From Acinetobacter piscicola (lineage in GTDB: Bacteria; Pseudomonadota; Gammaproteobacteria; Pseudomonadales; Moraxellaceae): a DNA stretch of 64,000 nt. The stretch is taken from contig NZ_CP048659.1 of NCBI RefSeq assembly GCF_015218165.1, forward strand, positions 1,302,001-1,366,000, given 5' to 3'. Numbering within the stretch: position 1 is the stretch's first letter; each line of letters begins with the position of its first letter. Below the pieces are notes generated by a model. That model saw only the letters and a list, made by a program, of their open reading frames with translations. It was not told the DNA's origin and searched no databases. A program made the translations under genes and the position numbers. Positions 34,033 through 43,873 of the stretch are shown piece by piece.

Positions 34033-37032
34033 ATGAGCGTATCGGAAACTAGACCGATTGCCATTGAGGATGAACTCAAGCACTCATATCTAGACTATGC
34101 GATGAGCGTTATTGTCTCACGTGCATTACCAGATGTTCGCGATGGTCTAAAACCTGTTCATCGTCGTGTGCTATTCGCTATGCACGAGTTAGGCAACGAC
34201 TATAACAAAGCGTATAAAAAATCTGCCCGTGTTGTCGGTGATGTCATCGGTAAGTATCACCCGCATGGTGACTTTGCTGTTTATGAAACAATTGTTCGGA
34301 TGGCGCAAGATTTTAGTTTGCGTTATCAATTGGTAGATGGTCAAGGTAACTTCGGTTCGGTTGATGGTGACAGTGCTGCGGCAATGCGTTATACCGAAGT
34401 ACGTATGCGTAAATTGACCCATGAAATGTTGGCTGATTTAGAAAAAGATACAGTCGAATGGGAAGATAACTACGACGGTTCTGAGCGTATTCCTCAGGTG
34501 ATGCCGACGCGTATTCCTAACTTGTTGATCAATGGTGTTACAGGTATTGCAGTGGGCATGGCCACCAATATGGCGCCACACAATATGACGGAAGTCATTA
34601 ATGCGTGCTTGGCATATGCAGAAAATCCTCAAATTTCAATTGAAGGATTGATGCAACATATTTCTGGTCCAGATTTCCCTACAGGTGGTATTATTTATGG
34701 GAAATCAGGCATTGTAGATGCTTACCGTACAGGTAAAGGACGTTTACATATTCGTGGTAAATATCATTTTGAAGAAGACCAAAAAACGGGTCGTACCACA
34801 ATCGTCTTTACTGAAATTCCGTATCAGGTCAATAAAGCAAAAACCATTGAGCGTATTGCTGAATTGGTGAAAGAGAAAAAACTTGAAGGGATTTCAGAAC
34901 TTCGTGATGAATCTGACAAAGAAGGGATGCGTATTGCAATCGATTTAAAGCGTGGAGAAAACGCTGAAGTGATTGTAAACAACCTATTCTTAAATACACA
35001 GCTTGAAAATTCATTCAGTATCAACATGGTTTGTCTTGATAATGGACAACCTAAGTTAATGAATTTGAAAGATATCATTGCGGCATTTATTCGTCATCGT
35101 CAAGAAGTGGTAACACGTCGTACGATGTTTGAATTGCGTAAAGCACGTGAACGAGGTCATATCTTAGAAGGTTTGACTGTTGCTTTAGCCAATATTGATG
35201 AAATTATTGAAACCATCAAGACTTCGGCAAATCCACAAGAAGCACGTGAACGTTTGCAAGCGGGTGAATGGGCAGGGGGTAATGTACTTGCCTTGCTTGA
35301 AAAAGCGGGTGCAATTTCTGTACGCCCTGAAGAGATTGAGGGTGAGGATCCAAATCGTCCATTTGGTTTAGATGGCGCAATTTATCGTTTATCACCTGCA
35401 CAAGTTGGTGCGATTTTAGAATTACGTTTGCATCGTTTAACGGGTCTTGAACAAGATAAGTTACAAGCGGAATATTCTGAGATTCTAGCGCAAATTGCTG
35501 AACTTACAGCAATTTTAAATGACTTTAATTTATTGATGGGCGTGATTAAAGAAGAACTTGCTTTGATCTTGCAACAATATGGCGATGCTCGTAAAACAGC
35601 AATCGTTGAGTCACGTATTGACTTCTCTCGTGAAGATTTAATTCCAGAAGAGCAAGTTGTATTGACTGTTTCTAAAACAGGTTATGCGAAAACTCAACCA
35701 TTGTCAGACTACGCTGCACAGCGTCGTGGTGGACGTGGTAAATCAGCAACTTCGATGAAAGAAGACGATTATATTCAACATTTAATCGTGACATCGAACC
35801 ATGCAACCGTGCTTTGTTTTACCAATGTCGGTAAGGTTTACCGTCTGAAAGTATTTGAAGTACCGCAAGCTTCGCGTGGTGCGAAAGGTCGTCCGATGGT
35901 GAACTTATTGCCATTGGACGCTGAGGAAACCATTACAGCAATTCTTCCTGTGATTGATGCACCGAAGAAATTTACTGAGCGTTTAGCTGAGTTTAGAAGT
36001 TTTACGCGTGCCAATGTTGCGAAGCTTCGTGAAAATTCAGTTATTGATTCGCATTATGAAGCATTGAAAGCTGCTTTTGCTGAATTGGGTGAAAACCCTG
36101 ATGACTTGTCTGATGCTTTACGTAAGCAGTTGAAAGAAATAGGTTTAGAGCTTTCAACAACAGATGTACAAGATGATTTAATTGCAGAATTTGCTGAACG
36201 TGTTGAAAGTGTTCGTAAAAACTTCTATGTGTTTATGGCAACCGCTTCAGGTACAGTAAAACGTGTTGAATTAGAACAATTTAGTAATGTTCGTTCAAAT
36301 GGTTTACGTGCTATTGAGCTGAAAGACGAAGATACCTTGATTGGTGTTGCAATTACGGATGGTGAACAGCAAATTATGTTGTTCTCAAACGAAGGTAAGG
36401 CAATTCGTTTCTCTGAAACAGATGCGCGTGTGATGGGACGTACTGCGAAAGGTGTTCGTGGTATGCGTGTGACATTAGCAGCTGCACAAGCGGATGAAGA
36501 CGTAGAAACAGATGTAGATTCTGAAGATGAAGATTCTTCAGATTCAAGTTTCGTGAGCCGTATTGTTTCACTCGTTGTTGTTCCTGAAACGGGTGAAGTA
36601 TTATGTGCTTCTGCCAATGGTTATGGTAAACGTACTTCTGTCGATGACTTCCCAACCAAGAAACGTGGTGGGAAAGGTGTTATTGCCATTAAGACTTCTG
36701 AGCGTAATGGTGAATTGGTCGGTGCTGTAGCAATTGACGTCACCAAAGAGGTGATGTTGATTTCTGATGGTGGTACTTTAGTGCGTACTCGTGCTTCTGA
36801 AATTGCACAAACAGGTCGTAATGCACAAGGTGTTCGTCTCATCCGTTTAGGTAATGAAGAAATCTTGGTTGGCGTTGTTGCGGTTGAAGCGGTTGAAGAA
36901 GATGAAGAAATTTTAGAGTCAGTTGAAACCATTGATGGTGAAGCATTAGTGGATCAAGAAAAGCTGGTGATTGATGAAACAATCATGGAAGAAGGTGACA
37001 CTGATTCTATTGATAATGACATTGATGAGTAA
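34033..37032 (+). CDS. gyrA: DNA gyrase subunit A, with Phe at the main quinolone-resistance position
   Basis: GyrA cuts and rejoins DNA in the A2B2 gyrase that introduces negative supercoils. The 999-residue product has the expected breakage-reunion domain, with the catalytic Tyr in MRYTEVRM. The GyrA box QRRGGRG lies near 563-569. Residue 81 is Phe in [13 protein letters not shown], where susceptible Acinetobacter and E. coli (Ser83) have Ser; residue 85 is Glu, the usual Acinetobacter state. The C-terminal domain carries an extra helical segment of about 90 residues (641-730) where E. coli has about 8, an acidic insert near 820-840 and an acidic tail. This explains the length against 875 residues in E. 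coli. Confidence 0.97.
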   Translation: MSVSETRPIAIEDELKHSYLDYAMSVIVSRALPDVRDGLKPVHRRVLFAMHELGNDYNKAYKKSARVVGDVIGKYHPHGDFAVYETIVRMAQDFSLRYQLVDGQGNFGSVDGDSAAAMRYTEVRMRKLTHEMLADLEKDTVEWEDNYDGSERIPQVMPTRIPNLLINGVTGIAVGMATNMAPHNMTEVINACLAYAENPQISIEGLMQHISGPDFPTGGIIYGKSGIVDAYRTGKGRLHIRGKYHFEEDQKTGRTTIVFTEIPYQVNKAKTIERIAELVKEKKLEGISELRDESDKEGMRIAIDLKRGENAEVIVNNLFLNTQLENSFSINMVCLDNGQPKLMNLKDIIAAFIRHRQEVVTRRTMFELRKARERGHILEGLTVALANIDEIIETIKTSANPQEARERLQAGEWAGGNVLALLEKAGAISVRPEEIEGEDPNRPFGLDGAIYRLSPAQVGAILELRLHRLTGLEQDKLQAEYSEILAQIAELTAILNDFNLLMGVIKEELALILQQYGDARKTAIVESRIDFSREDLIPEEQVVLTVSKTGYAKTQPLSDYAAQRRGGRGKSATSMKEDDYIQHLIVTSNHATVLCFTNVGKVYRLKVFEVPQASRGAKGRPMVNLLPLDAEETITAILPVIDAPKKFTERLAEFRSFTRANVAKLRENSVIDSHYEALKAAFAELGENPDDLSDALRKQLKEIGLELSTTDVQDDLIAEFAERVESVRKNFYVFMATASGTVKRVELEQFSNVRSNGLRAIELKDEDTLIGVAITDGEQQIMLFSNEGKAIRFSETDARVMGRTAKGVRGMRVTLAAAQADEDVETDVDSEDEDSSDSSFVSRIVSLVVVPETGEVLCASANGYGKRTSVDDFPTKKRGGKGVIAIKTSERNGELVGAVAIDVTKEVMLISDGGTLVRTRASEIAQTGRNAQGVRLIRLGNEEILVGVVAVEAVEEDEEILESVETIDGEALVDQEKLVIDETIMEEGDTDSIDNDIDE

Positions 37033-37047
37033 TTTGTAGTTATTGAG

Positions 37048-37072
37048 AAAGGGCGCTGCGGCGCTCTTTTTT
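37048..37072 (+). terminator. gyrA terminator
   Basis: GGGCGC at 37051-37056 pairs with GCGCTC at 37061-37066 around TGCG, followed by six T residues. Confidence 0.8.
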
Positions 37073-37197
37073 ATTGCATATCACTTTAAATATTTATCAT
37101 TTTAATTTATAGATGAGTTTTATTTGTAGTTATATCTGTGATAACTTGGTTTCTTAATGAAAGTTAAATGCTTTTATGAAAATAAACTGGGATTTGA

Positions 37198-37662
37198 ATG
37201 AAGAATATTTTACTTATTTTGTGTTTAAGTTTGCCATTAATGGCGTGTGAAAAAGTTGGCAATGCGGTGCTTGAAAAGGCAATCGGTGAAATTCCAGAAA
37301 GTAGTGCAGTACAAGATGCTAAGGCGCAACAACTCTTTACGGCATTGGTTGAAAAAAACGAGATTAAGGTTTATCAGTTAGTCGAACTCGATGTTCATAA
37401 ATTATTAAATAATAATCCACAAGTGCTGCCAGAAATTTTTGAAATAATGCCTGACCATGTGATTGAGCCAAAAGAGGTGGTGTATCGTGCAAAAACAGTT
37501 GATTTAAAAGTAGGTAAAATATTTTCAGTGACTTATTATTATGATTATCCTGACAAACCTATTCGTTTTACGGTGATATTTAAAGGGCATGAGGGCGGTG
37601 CAAAAGTATTAGGACTTTTTGTGACACCCGATCAAATACAACAAGTCACTGAAACAGAATAA
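37198..37662 (+). CDS. Lipoprotein of unknown function
   Basis: The 154-residue product starts with a lipoprotein signal (MKNILLILCLSLPLMAC, lipobox L-M-A-C, Cys17). The mature part is mixed helix and strand, with HKLLNNNPQVLPEIFEIMPD and a C-terminal beta-rich part. No family was recognised. GGGA precedes the start. It is followed by a membrane-protein gene after 26 bases and may share its transcript. Confidence 0.75.
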   Translation: MKNILLILCLSLPLMACEKVGNAVLEKAIGEIPESSAVQDAKAQQLFTALVEKNEIKVYQLVELDVHKLLNNNPQVLPEIFEIMPDHVIEPKEVVYRAKTVDLKVGKIFSVTYYYDYPDKPIRFTVIFKGHEGGAKVLGLFVTPDQIQQVTETE

Positions 37663-37688
37663 ACAAAAGAAATAACTTAGCTAAAAAT

Positions 37689-38417
37689 ATGAATAATGAA
37701 CAGATAGAAAAACCAGATGTGAAAGGAGAATTAAAAGTCATTTTTGTTATTTTATGCGCGATTATTTGGTTTAGTGTGATGTTTAGTGAATATCGTACAG
37801 CATATTTAGCTGCATTGACTGAATATGAAATCAGTTATAAATTAAATTGGACATTAGAAAAAGAATTAGAAGTTGAAGATCTTATTTTTAGTTTCCACTC
37901 TAAAAAAGGTAAAACGATAAAACCTAAAGCTCCAGAACTCATTGTTAAAAATAAAAAAACTGGACAAACTCTAGTGAGTCAACAATTTAGTTTTTTTAAA
38001 ATTAACCGCCCTGAACTAAAGTTAATCTCTAATGCTGAATATTCTATAAGCTATCCTGAGTTTTATTATAGCCCTGATTATAGTGTGATGTTGAAACGTA
38101 AAAACTTATATTGGATCAGCAAAGCAACGGTGATTAGTGAGGGACAAGAAGCACGTATCTATTTTAAAAATGCAGATCCAAATTTTAAAAGATATAATAA
38201 AATCCGTTATACAAAAAACATGTATGTATTTTCTTTCATTTTAATTTTTATTATTGCTTCTAGCATTTGTATTGCATCTTTATTCAGTTGTTTGAAAGAT
38301 TATAAAAACAATATTTCTTCAATAATAATCTATATTTTAGGATTAATTTTTGTTGTTTATTTTATATTTTACAAATTTATTTGGATATGGCTTCAAGTTG
38401 AGTTTAGGGTGTTTTAG
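37689..38417 (+). CDS. Membrane protein of unknown function
   Basis: The 242-residue product has an N-terminal membrane helix (residues of about 15-35), a central soluble domain of about 120 residues rich in Lys and Tyr, and two C-terminal helices near 180-203 and 211-235. The central part would face the periplasm. No family was recognised. It is strongly AT-rich. It follows the lipoprotein gene closely. Confidence 0.7.
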   Translation: MNNEQIEKPDVKGELKVIFVILCAIIWFSVMFSEYRTAYLAALTEYEISYKLNWTLEKELEVEDLIFSFHSKKGKTIKPKAPELIVKNKKTGQTLVSQQFSFFKINRPELKLISNAEYSISYPEFYYSPDYSVMLKRKNLYWISKATVISEGQEARIYFKNADPNFKRYNKIRYTKNMYVFSFILIFIIASSICIASLFSCLKDYKNNISSIIIYILGLIFVVYFIFYKFIWIWLQVEFRVF

Positions 38418-38491
38418 AATTTAAAATAACTTGAGTATTATATTTGCAAAAAAATTGAAACCCTATGCTATTTTATTGGAAATAAACTGAG

Positions 38492-38806
38492 ATGTTAAAA
38501 TTAATTTATTATGTTCCCGAGTCACATTTAGAGACGACAAAAACAGCAATATTTGCAGCAGGCGCAGGTGGCATTGGAAATTATGAACATTGTGCATGGC
38601 AAGTGTTAGGCAAAGGGCAATTTAAACCTGTGCAAGGCGCACATCCATTTATTGGTGAGTTGGATCTTTTAGAGCAAATCCCTGAATGGCGTGTGGAAAC
38701 GATTGTTCCTGAAGATAAAGCGAAAAAAGTGGCAAAAGCTTTAAAAGCAAGCCATCCTTATGAAGAGCCTGCTTTTGAGTTTATTCAGATGGTTGAGATT
38801 AATTGA
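38492..38806 (+). CDS. YqfO/NIF3-like small protein
   Basis: The 104-residue product begins KLIYYVPESHLETTKTAIF and contains GAGGIGNYEHCAWQ, GxGQFKPVQGAHPFIG and a C-terminal HPYEEPAFEFI. These match the inserted PII-like domain of NIF3/YqfO proteins, here as a stand-alone protein. Such domains resemble PII and CutA in fold; their ligand is unsettled. No metal-binding NIF3 core is present. Confidence 0.8.
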   Translation: MLKLIYYVPESHLETTKTAIFAAGAGGIGNYEHCAWQVLGKGQFKPVQGAHPFIGELDLLEQIPEWRVETIVPEDKAKKVAKALKASHPYEEPAFEFIQMVEIN

Positions 38807-38822
38807 CATAAGTCAGTTGAAA

Positions 38823-38878
38823 AGCCCCCTCTCTTTACGAAACAATATTTCTCATCCCTCAACGGGAGAGAGGACTTT
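38823..38878. terminator. Inverted repeat between convergent genes
   Basis: CCCTCTCT near 38826-38833 is complementary to AGAGAGGA-type sequence near 38867-38874, with a loop of more than 30 bases, followed by TTTATTTTT. It could terminate transcription from either side, or be a decayed dispersed repeat. Confidence 0.35.
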
Positions 38879-38882
38879 ATTT

Positions 38883-39641
38883 TTAAACCTTTTCAATAAA
38901 TAAATCACGATCAAAACGATACTGTGGGAAAAATACGCCATCTTTGGCACGTTCACCCGCGGCAATCACCATAACGGGATATTGTTGATCATTCAAATTT
39001 AAAATTTGACGTAGCATAGGTTCATCAAAGCCTTCCATCATGCAACTATCAAAACCATACGCGCGCAAAGCCAAGACAAAATTTTCGCAAGCCAATGCAG
39101 TGGTTTTTGCGGCCCAAAGCTGGGCATCAGCAGGATTAAAAGCAGTTACAGGCAATTGCTTATTCATACTACGGGCAATTTTAAATGCCACCTTTTTAAA
39201 ATTACCCAAAGTGTTGAAATAACCCGTTTTATAGTTATACGGAATATATTTGTAATATTTTTGCACCGCTGGTGGTACTTCAGGAAATGGAAATTCACTG
39301 ATATTACGTTTTGACATTTCATTGACACGATCGGTACGTGCGACACACACAATCAGTTCAGCAGCTGTTTTTGCAGCCAATTGACCTAAGCAAGCTTTGA
39401 CCAATTGTGTTTTCTTCGCTTGATTTTGAACAACATAAAATGTCCAAGGCTGTAAATTAGAAGAGTTCGGTGCAAGCAAAGCTAAATCTAAGCATTGCTC
39501 TAAAATGTCGTTTGGAATTTGCTTTTCTGTAAATTTACGTACAGAGCGGCGACTTTGCAGAACAAGCTTAAAGTTATCCACATCAATATCTTGTGGAGCA
39601 GGTTCATAATAACGTTGTTTAGTTGAATTTTCTTGTGACAT
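38883..39641 (-). CDS. Nitroreductase-family FMN oxidoreductase
   Basis: The 252-residue product has the nitroreductase fold markers SRRSVRKFTEKQIP (FMN phosphate contact, residues 30-43), LALLAPNSSNLQPW, and a C-terminal ALRAYGFDSCMMEGF / VIAAGERAKDG. These enzymes reduce nitro compounds, quinones or flavins with NAD(P)H. The physiological substrate cannot be read from the sequence. It is transcribed leftward, alone. Confidence 0.88.
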   Translation of the reverse strand: MSQENSTKQRYYEPAPQDIDVDNFKLVLQSRRSVRKFTEKQIPNDILEQCLDLALLAPNSSNLQPWTFYVVQNQAKKTQLVKACLGQLAAKTAAELIVCVARTDRVNEMSKRNISEFPFPEVPPAVQKYYKYIPYNYKTGYFNTLGNFKKVAFKIARSMNKQLPVTAFNPADAQLWAAKTTALACENFVLALRAYGFDSCMMEGFDEPMLRQILNLNDQQYPVMVIAAGERAKDGVFFPQYRFDRDLFIEKV

Positions 39642-39735
39642 AAGATTTGCCTAAGATGAAAAATAAATTAGCATTTAAAATGAAAAAGCCACTGAATATT
39701 ATGACTTCAGTGGCTTTGGCTCATCATATACTCAA

Positions 39736-40536
39736 TTAGTTAAATTGAGAAAAATCGGGTTTACGTTTTTGCATAAATGCTGAAACAGCTTCTGCCATTT
39801 CAGGTGATTTGACACGGGTCATAAATATTTCAGCTTCATGATCTACACACTCAATGATTTGTTGTAAATTGTGTTTCATTAAGGCTTTACTTTGTTTTAA
39901 TGAAGCCAATGGAAGTGAAGATAAATGGCGTGCTTGTGCTTCAGCATGTGCATAAGCATCTTCTACAATTTCGTTGACTAAGCCTGTGGCGAAAGCTTTT
40001 TCTGCATTAAATTTTTGTGCAGTAAAAATAAGCTCAGCCGCTTTATGATAACCTGCTTGTTGTACCAAAAGCTGTGTTGCGGCACCTTCAGGAGATAGAC
40101 CTAGACTAACAAACGGCATTTGGAATAATGCTGTATTGTCGCTATAAACCAAATCTGCATGTAATAAAATAGTGACACCAATTCCAATGGCTACGCCGCG
40201 TACAGCGACAATCAATGGTTTAGAAAAACGAGCAGCCGACTTTAATAACACAAATGGCGGATTCATACCTGCTTTACGATCTAGAGGCTTTTGTGCAAAA
40301 GCCAAGAAGTCTTGCATATCATTACCAGCAGTAAAGTCATTGTCTTGACCGCGGAGAATGATATTGCGTACAGCATCATCATGATCGGCTTCATCCAATG
40401 CTTGCGCAATCCATAAATATAACTCGCCATAAAGTGCATTTTTTGCTTCAGGACGATTAATCGCTAAAGTGAGTGTGCCGTTGTCTAAATTTGCATTTAA
40501 ATGTGGATGTGGCTGTTGAATACAACTGAGGGTCAT
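39736..40536 (-). CDS. Enoyl-CoA hydratase/isomerase family protein
   Basis: The 266-residue product is a crotonase-fold protein: NRPEAKNALYGELYLWIAQAL, GQDNDFTAGNDMQDF (oxyanion hole), AVRGVAIGIGVTILLHADLVY, and LPLASLKQSKALMKHN in the helical C-terminus. The first catalytic Glu of true hydratases (in the second oxyanion region) is not evident, so an isomerase or another acyl-CoA reaction is equally likely. It stands alone and leftward. Confidence 0.88.
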   Translation of the reverse strand: MTLSCIQQPHPHLNANLDNGTLTLAINRPEAKNALYGELYLWIAQALDEADHDDAVRNIILRGQDNDFTAGNDMQDFLAFAQKPLDRKAGMNPPFVLLKSAARFSKPLIVAVRGVAIGIGVTILLHADLVYSDNTALFQMPFVSLGLSPEGAATQLLVQQAGYHKAAELIFTAQKFNAEKAFATGLVNEIVEDAYAHAEAQARHLSSLPLASLKQSKALMKHNLQQIIECVDHEAEIFMTRVKSPEMAEAVSAFMQKRKPDFSQFN

Positions 40537-40640
40537 CGTACTATCCTTGCTTTAAAATTCATTGGATTTTTATAACGCCATTATGTCGCATATTTTATGT
40601 GTAGACGCAAACTGGTCAGTTCATAAAAATGAGGACTATG

Positions 40641-41213
40641 ATGCAATATTGTTTTGATTATCTGGTTTATATAGGTCGTTTTCAGCCTTTTCATTTGGCA
40701 CATATGCAAACTATAAACATTGCATTAGCGCAAAGTCAAAATATAATTTTGGCATTAGGTTCGGCACAAAATGAGCGTAATATTAAAAATCCTTTTAGTG
40801 CTGAAGAACGTGAAAATATGATTCTCTCTAACTTTTCAGCTGAAAATCAAAAACGTATCCATTTTGTACATGTTATTGATGTTTATAATGATGTGAAATG
40901 GGTGAAATTGGTTAAATCTTTGGTCAATGAAGTGGTTAAACCTGATGATCGAGTGGGTTTAATTGGTCACTTTAAGGATGAATCTTCTTATTATTTACAG
41001 CTTTTTCCTGAATGGAAAATGGTTGAGTTAGATAGTTTGAAAGGGTCAATTTCAGCCACCCCACTCAGGGAAGCATACTTTCAGGGTGAAATTAAACAGG
41101 CTGAATTTCCGCTTGGAACAGTGGATTTTTTACAAAAATTTCAACACACTGATCATTATCAGCAACTCAAAGCTAAATTTGCAGCTCAAGATACATCGAA
41201 TATTGAGCTTTAA
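40641..41213 (+). CDS. nadM: Nicotinamide-nucleotide adenylyltransferase, NadM family
   Basis: GAGG at 40631-40634 supports a start at ATG 40641 (or 40638) rather than 40629; the product has about 190 residues. It has the nucleotidyltransferase motifs YIGRFQPFHLAH (GxFxPxHxxH, near residue 9) and SISATPLREAYF (the ISxTxxR type signature). The enzyme makes NAD from nicotinamide mononucleotide and ATP. No Nudix domain is attached, unlike the bifunctional versions. It is convergent with the frameshifted argP. Confidence 0.88.
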   Translation: MQYCFDYLVYIGRFQPFHLAHMQTINIALAQSQNIILALGSAQNERNIKNPFSAEERENMILSNFSAENQKRIHFVHVIDVYNDVKWVKLVKSLVNEVVKPDDRVGLIGHFKDESSYYLQLFPEWKMVELDSLKGSISATPLREAYFQGEIKQAEFPLGTVDFLQKFQHTDHYQQLKAKFAAQDTSNIEL

Positions 41214-41235
41214 TCGAAAATTTTAAATATATACA

Positions 41236-42136
41236 TTATTCTGATTCAAATAGATATTTACTCTGTTGAATCAGATGCTGTGTCAAAGCTTCGAGTTGAG
41301 GCGATTGTCGCTTCCAATGATGCCAATATAAAGGGATCTGTATTTGGGCAAAAGGCATTATTTCAATGAGTTGACCATTCTGAATGCGATTCTCAATTTG
41401 AAAGTCAGGCAGTAGACCATAACCAAAGCTCAATAAAATTGCTTCTGCAAAAGCCGTTGAAGATGGGACACTATGATAAGGAAACATAGTTTGAGTTAAG
41501 CCAAAATGTTGCGTTAAAATTTGCTGATGTAGTTGGTCTTTTTCATTAAAAATTACAGCAGGTGGGTGTATTTTTTAAAACTTCACGTGAAATATCATTT
41601 TTAAAATACTGCTGATAAAAAGCTTTACTTGCCACCATACGATAGGTCATTTTTCCTAAAGCATGTGTGTGACAACCATGCATAGCTGTTTTTTCGGTAG
41701 AAATACAGGCATTGACTAAACCTGCTTCGAGTAAATGATGGGTTTGAGTTTGATCATCAATTTTTAAATCTAATAAAATGTTCTGTTGTTGTACAGATTG
41801 TTGTAGTGCAGCCAATAACCATGTGGCTAAAGAGTCTGCATTGGTTGCGATTTTTAATTTATAAAAAGCAGATGCTTGATGTTTACCTTGAAAATTTTGT
41901 AATAGGTCACTTTCCATTAAGCGAATATGTTGTAGATGTTGTAATAGCGTTTGTCCCATTGGTGTGACACGGCAAGGACGCTCTCGTAAAATTAATACTT
42001 GTCCTAATTGTTTTTCTAATGTTTGTAGCCGTAATGTGACTGCTGAAGCTGTGATATTGAGTTGGATTGCAGCGAGTTCAAAACTTCCTGTTTCAGCAAT
42101 GGCTAAAAATGCTTCACTTTGTTTGCTTTGTAACAT
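41236..42136 (-). pseudogene. argP: LysR-type regulator ArgP, frameshifted by one extra base
   Basis: From 42136 leftward a LysR-type protein is read: N-terminal helix-turn-helix (SEAFLAIAETGSFELAAIQL) and the start of the ligand domain. It ends prematurely at KNTPTCCNF. The missing C-terminus (PAVIFNEKDQLHQQ, then FPYHSVPSSTAFAEA, to FESE) is present in another frame. The locus is 901 bases, 300 codons plus one base. Removing one base of the GGG at 41564-41566 (CCC on the coding strand) restores K-N-T-P-P-A-V-I-F-N. It is divergent from an ArgO/LysE exporter gene, its expected target. Regulation of arginine/lysine export would be lost unless this is an assembly indel. Confidence 0.85.
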
Positions 42137-42265
42137 ATTTATAGCTCATTTTGGCTTTATTTAACTAAGAAAAATTTAGTTTGGATGAGATTTTCTAAGA
42201 ATAATTTATTTTTGAATGGAAAACGAGATAATGACGACATTCAGTGATGTTATCGTATAGTTAAA

Positions 42266-42865
42266 ATGCAATCATTTATTCATGGATTTGCGATTGGTAT
42301 GAGTCTGATCGTGGCCATTGGGGCACAAAATGCCTTTGTTCTCAAACAAGGTTTAAAAAGACAATATGTATTTTGGGTATGTTTACTTTGTGCTACTTCT
42401 GATGCAATTTTAATTGCGCTAGGGGTAACAGGTTTTGCCCAAGTCATTCAAAGTTATCCGCAAATTTTGAGCATCACAAAATATTTTGGTGCTGCTTTTT
42501 TATTTATTTATGGTGCACAACATTTTTATGCTGCTGTAACGCAAAATCAAAGCTTATCTGCAAGTGATACTCAAGCAGAAAATGTGTGGAAGATTTTAGC
42601 CATTTGTGCTGCATTAACATGGTTAAATCCGCATGTTTATTTAGATACAGTGATTTTGTTGGGTTCAATTTCTACACAGTATGCAGCAACCAAAATGTAT
42701 TTTGCTTTCGGTGCAATGACGGCTTCATTTATATTTTTCTTTGTCTTAGGATTTGGTGCAAGATTTTTGCAACCGATTTTTCAAAGGCCTCAAGCATGGA
42801 AAATTTTGGATATGATGATTGCTTTGATGATGTGGGCGATGGCTTTTAATTTGCTATTCAATTGA
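42266..42865 (+). CDS. argO: LysE/ArgO-family basic amino acid exporter
   Basis: The 199-residue inner-membrane protein has the LysE signature near its start (GMSLIVAIGAQNAFVLKQGL) and about five or six hydrophobic segments, including TWLNPHVYLDTVILLG, the conserved NPHVYLD loop. It exports arginine and/or lysine. It is divergent from argP, the usual arrangement with ArgP as activator. Since argP is frameshifted here, expression may be low or constitutive. Confidence 0.9.
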   Translation: MQSFIHGFAIGMSLIVAIGAQNAFVLKQGLKRQYVFWVCLLCATSDAILIALGVTGFAQVIQSYPQILSITKYFGAAFLFIYGAQHFYAAVTQNQSLSASDTQAENVWKILAICAALTWLNPHVYLDTVILLGSISTQYAATKMYFAFGAMTASFIFFFVLGFGARFLQPIFQRPQAWKILDMMIALMMWAMAFNLLFN

Positions 42866-43036
42866 ATTTGAATGACTCATCAACTTGTGATTATGAAATA
42901 CATAGTGGATGTTCATATCAAAAATATTGATCAAAAACTTGAAGTAAACTCTCGTACTAAAGTCATTCATGTTGTACAAAATAAAAGCTTATTATTTAGT
43001 AAATAATAAGCTTTTATGCATAGGTAATTTTAAGAT

Positions 43037-43732
43037 TTAAGGAATAGTTGCTTCATTCATATGACGCGCACCTTCTAGCAGCATACGAATCATAATCATG
43101 GTTTGTTCAGCCACTTCTTTACGTTCATGATTTGGCAGATCCAATACTTTTGCTCCCATGTTAAAGACCAATTGTGTAATGGCTTTAGCGACAAGCTCAG
43201 GATGAATGAGTTTATGCCGATTTAGTTTTTCTAAGCGAATTAAATCTTCTTGTAACTCTTGTTGAAAAAAAGCCAATTGTTGATCTACCGCATGTTTATA
43301 TTGGATTGAACCTGTATAACCTTCACGTAATAATAGACTTAAATTTCCTTCGTCAGCATCTAGTTGTTCAATAAATACTTCAACAGAACTTCGAATAATG
43401 CTGCCATTTTTGGTTGCTTGTAAACGTGCTTGATGCAAAATTTGACGTAAGACACCGCCTGCACGGTCAATTAACTCAATTGCAAGTTCATCAATATCTT
43501 TAAAGTGTCGATAAAAACTATTGGGTGCAATGCCTGCTTCACGTGCAACTTCTCTTAAACTTAAAGAAGAAATACTTTTTTGTGGGCTAATTAAATTTAA
43601 TGCAGCTTGAAAAAGCTCTTCTTTAGTAATGGTTGCTTTTCTGCCTACTGAACGCACAGATACTTTTTCAAGAGCAGAATCTGTGTCTTGAACGGAAATA
43701 GAATTTTCAGAGAGTGCAGAGCTTTGCTTCAT
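43037..43732 (-). CDS. fabR: TetR-family repressor of unsaturated fatty acid genes (FabR/DesT-like)
   Basis: ATG at 43732 is chosen over an upstream TTG. The product of about 231 residues has a long N-terminal lead, then a TetR domain nearly word-for-word like E. coli FabR in the recognition region (SLSLREVAREAGIAPNSFYRHF). The C-terminal domain includes RTSV-like SVEVFIEQL and LLLREGYTGS. FabR and the related DesT sense the saturated/unsaturated acyl-CoA balance. It is divergent from a ferredoxin-reductase plus desaturase operon, the layout of P. aeruginosa desT-desCB. It likely represses that operon. Confidence 0.85.
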   Translation of the reverse strand: MKQSSALSENSISVQDTDSALEKVSVRSVGRKATITKEELFQAALNLISPQKSISSLSLREVAREAGIAPNSFYRHFKDIDELAIELIDRAGGVLRQILHQARLQATKNGSIIRSSVEVFIEQLDADEGNLSLLLREGYTGSIQYKHAVDQQLAFFQQELQEDLIRLEKLNRHKLIHPELVAKAITQLVFNMGAKVLDLPNHERKEVAEQTMIMIRMLLEGARHMNEATIP

Positions 43733-43803
43733 AAATATCAAGTAAATTAAGTTATTTAACTATTATAGCCGTTGCGATTACATAAATGAAATGTCTAGAT
43801 ACA

Positions 43804-43832
43804 ATACAAGTGTATATACAAATATATATACA
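43804..43832. promoter_or_regulatory. Operator-like dyads between fabR and the desaturase operon
   Basis: ATACAAGTGTAT at 43804-43815 has arms ATACA/TGTAT around AG, resembling the TACA-NN-TGTA core reported for FabR/DesT operators. A second, AT-rich dyad overlaps it (TGTATATA at 43811-43818 against TATATACA ending at 43832). Binding by the adjacent TetR-type protein is inferred. Confidence 0.45.
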
Positions 43833-43873
43833 TATGTATAATAATTTAAATTCTATTGAGTGGTACGCCTCTG

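Noticed and set aside
41236..41487. An independent 83-residue gene
   Set aside because: It is the C-terminus of frameshifted argP.
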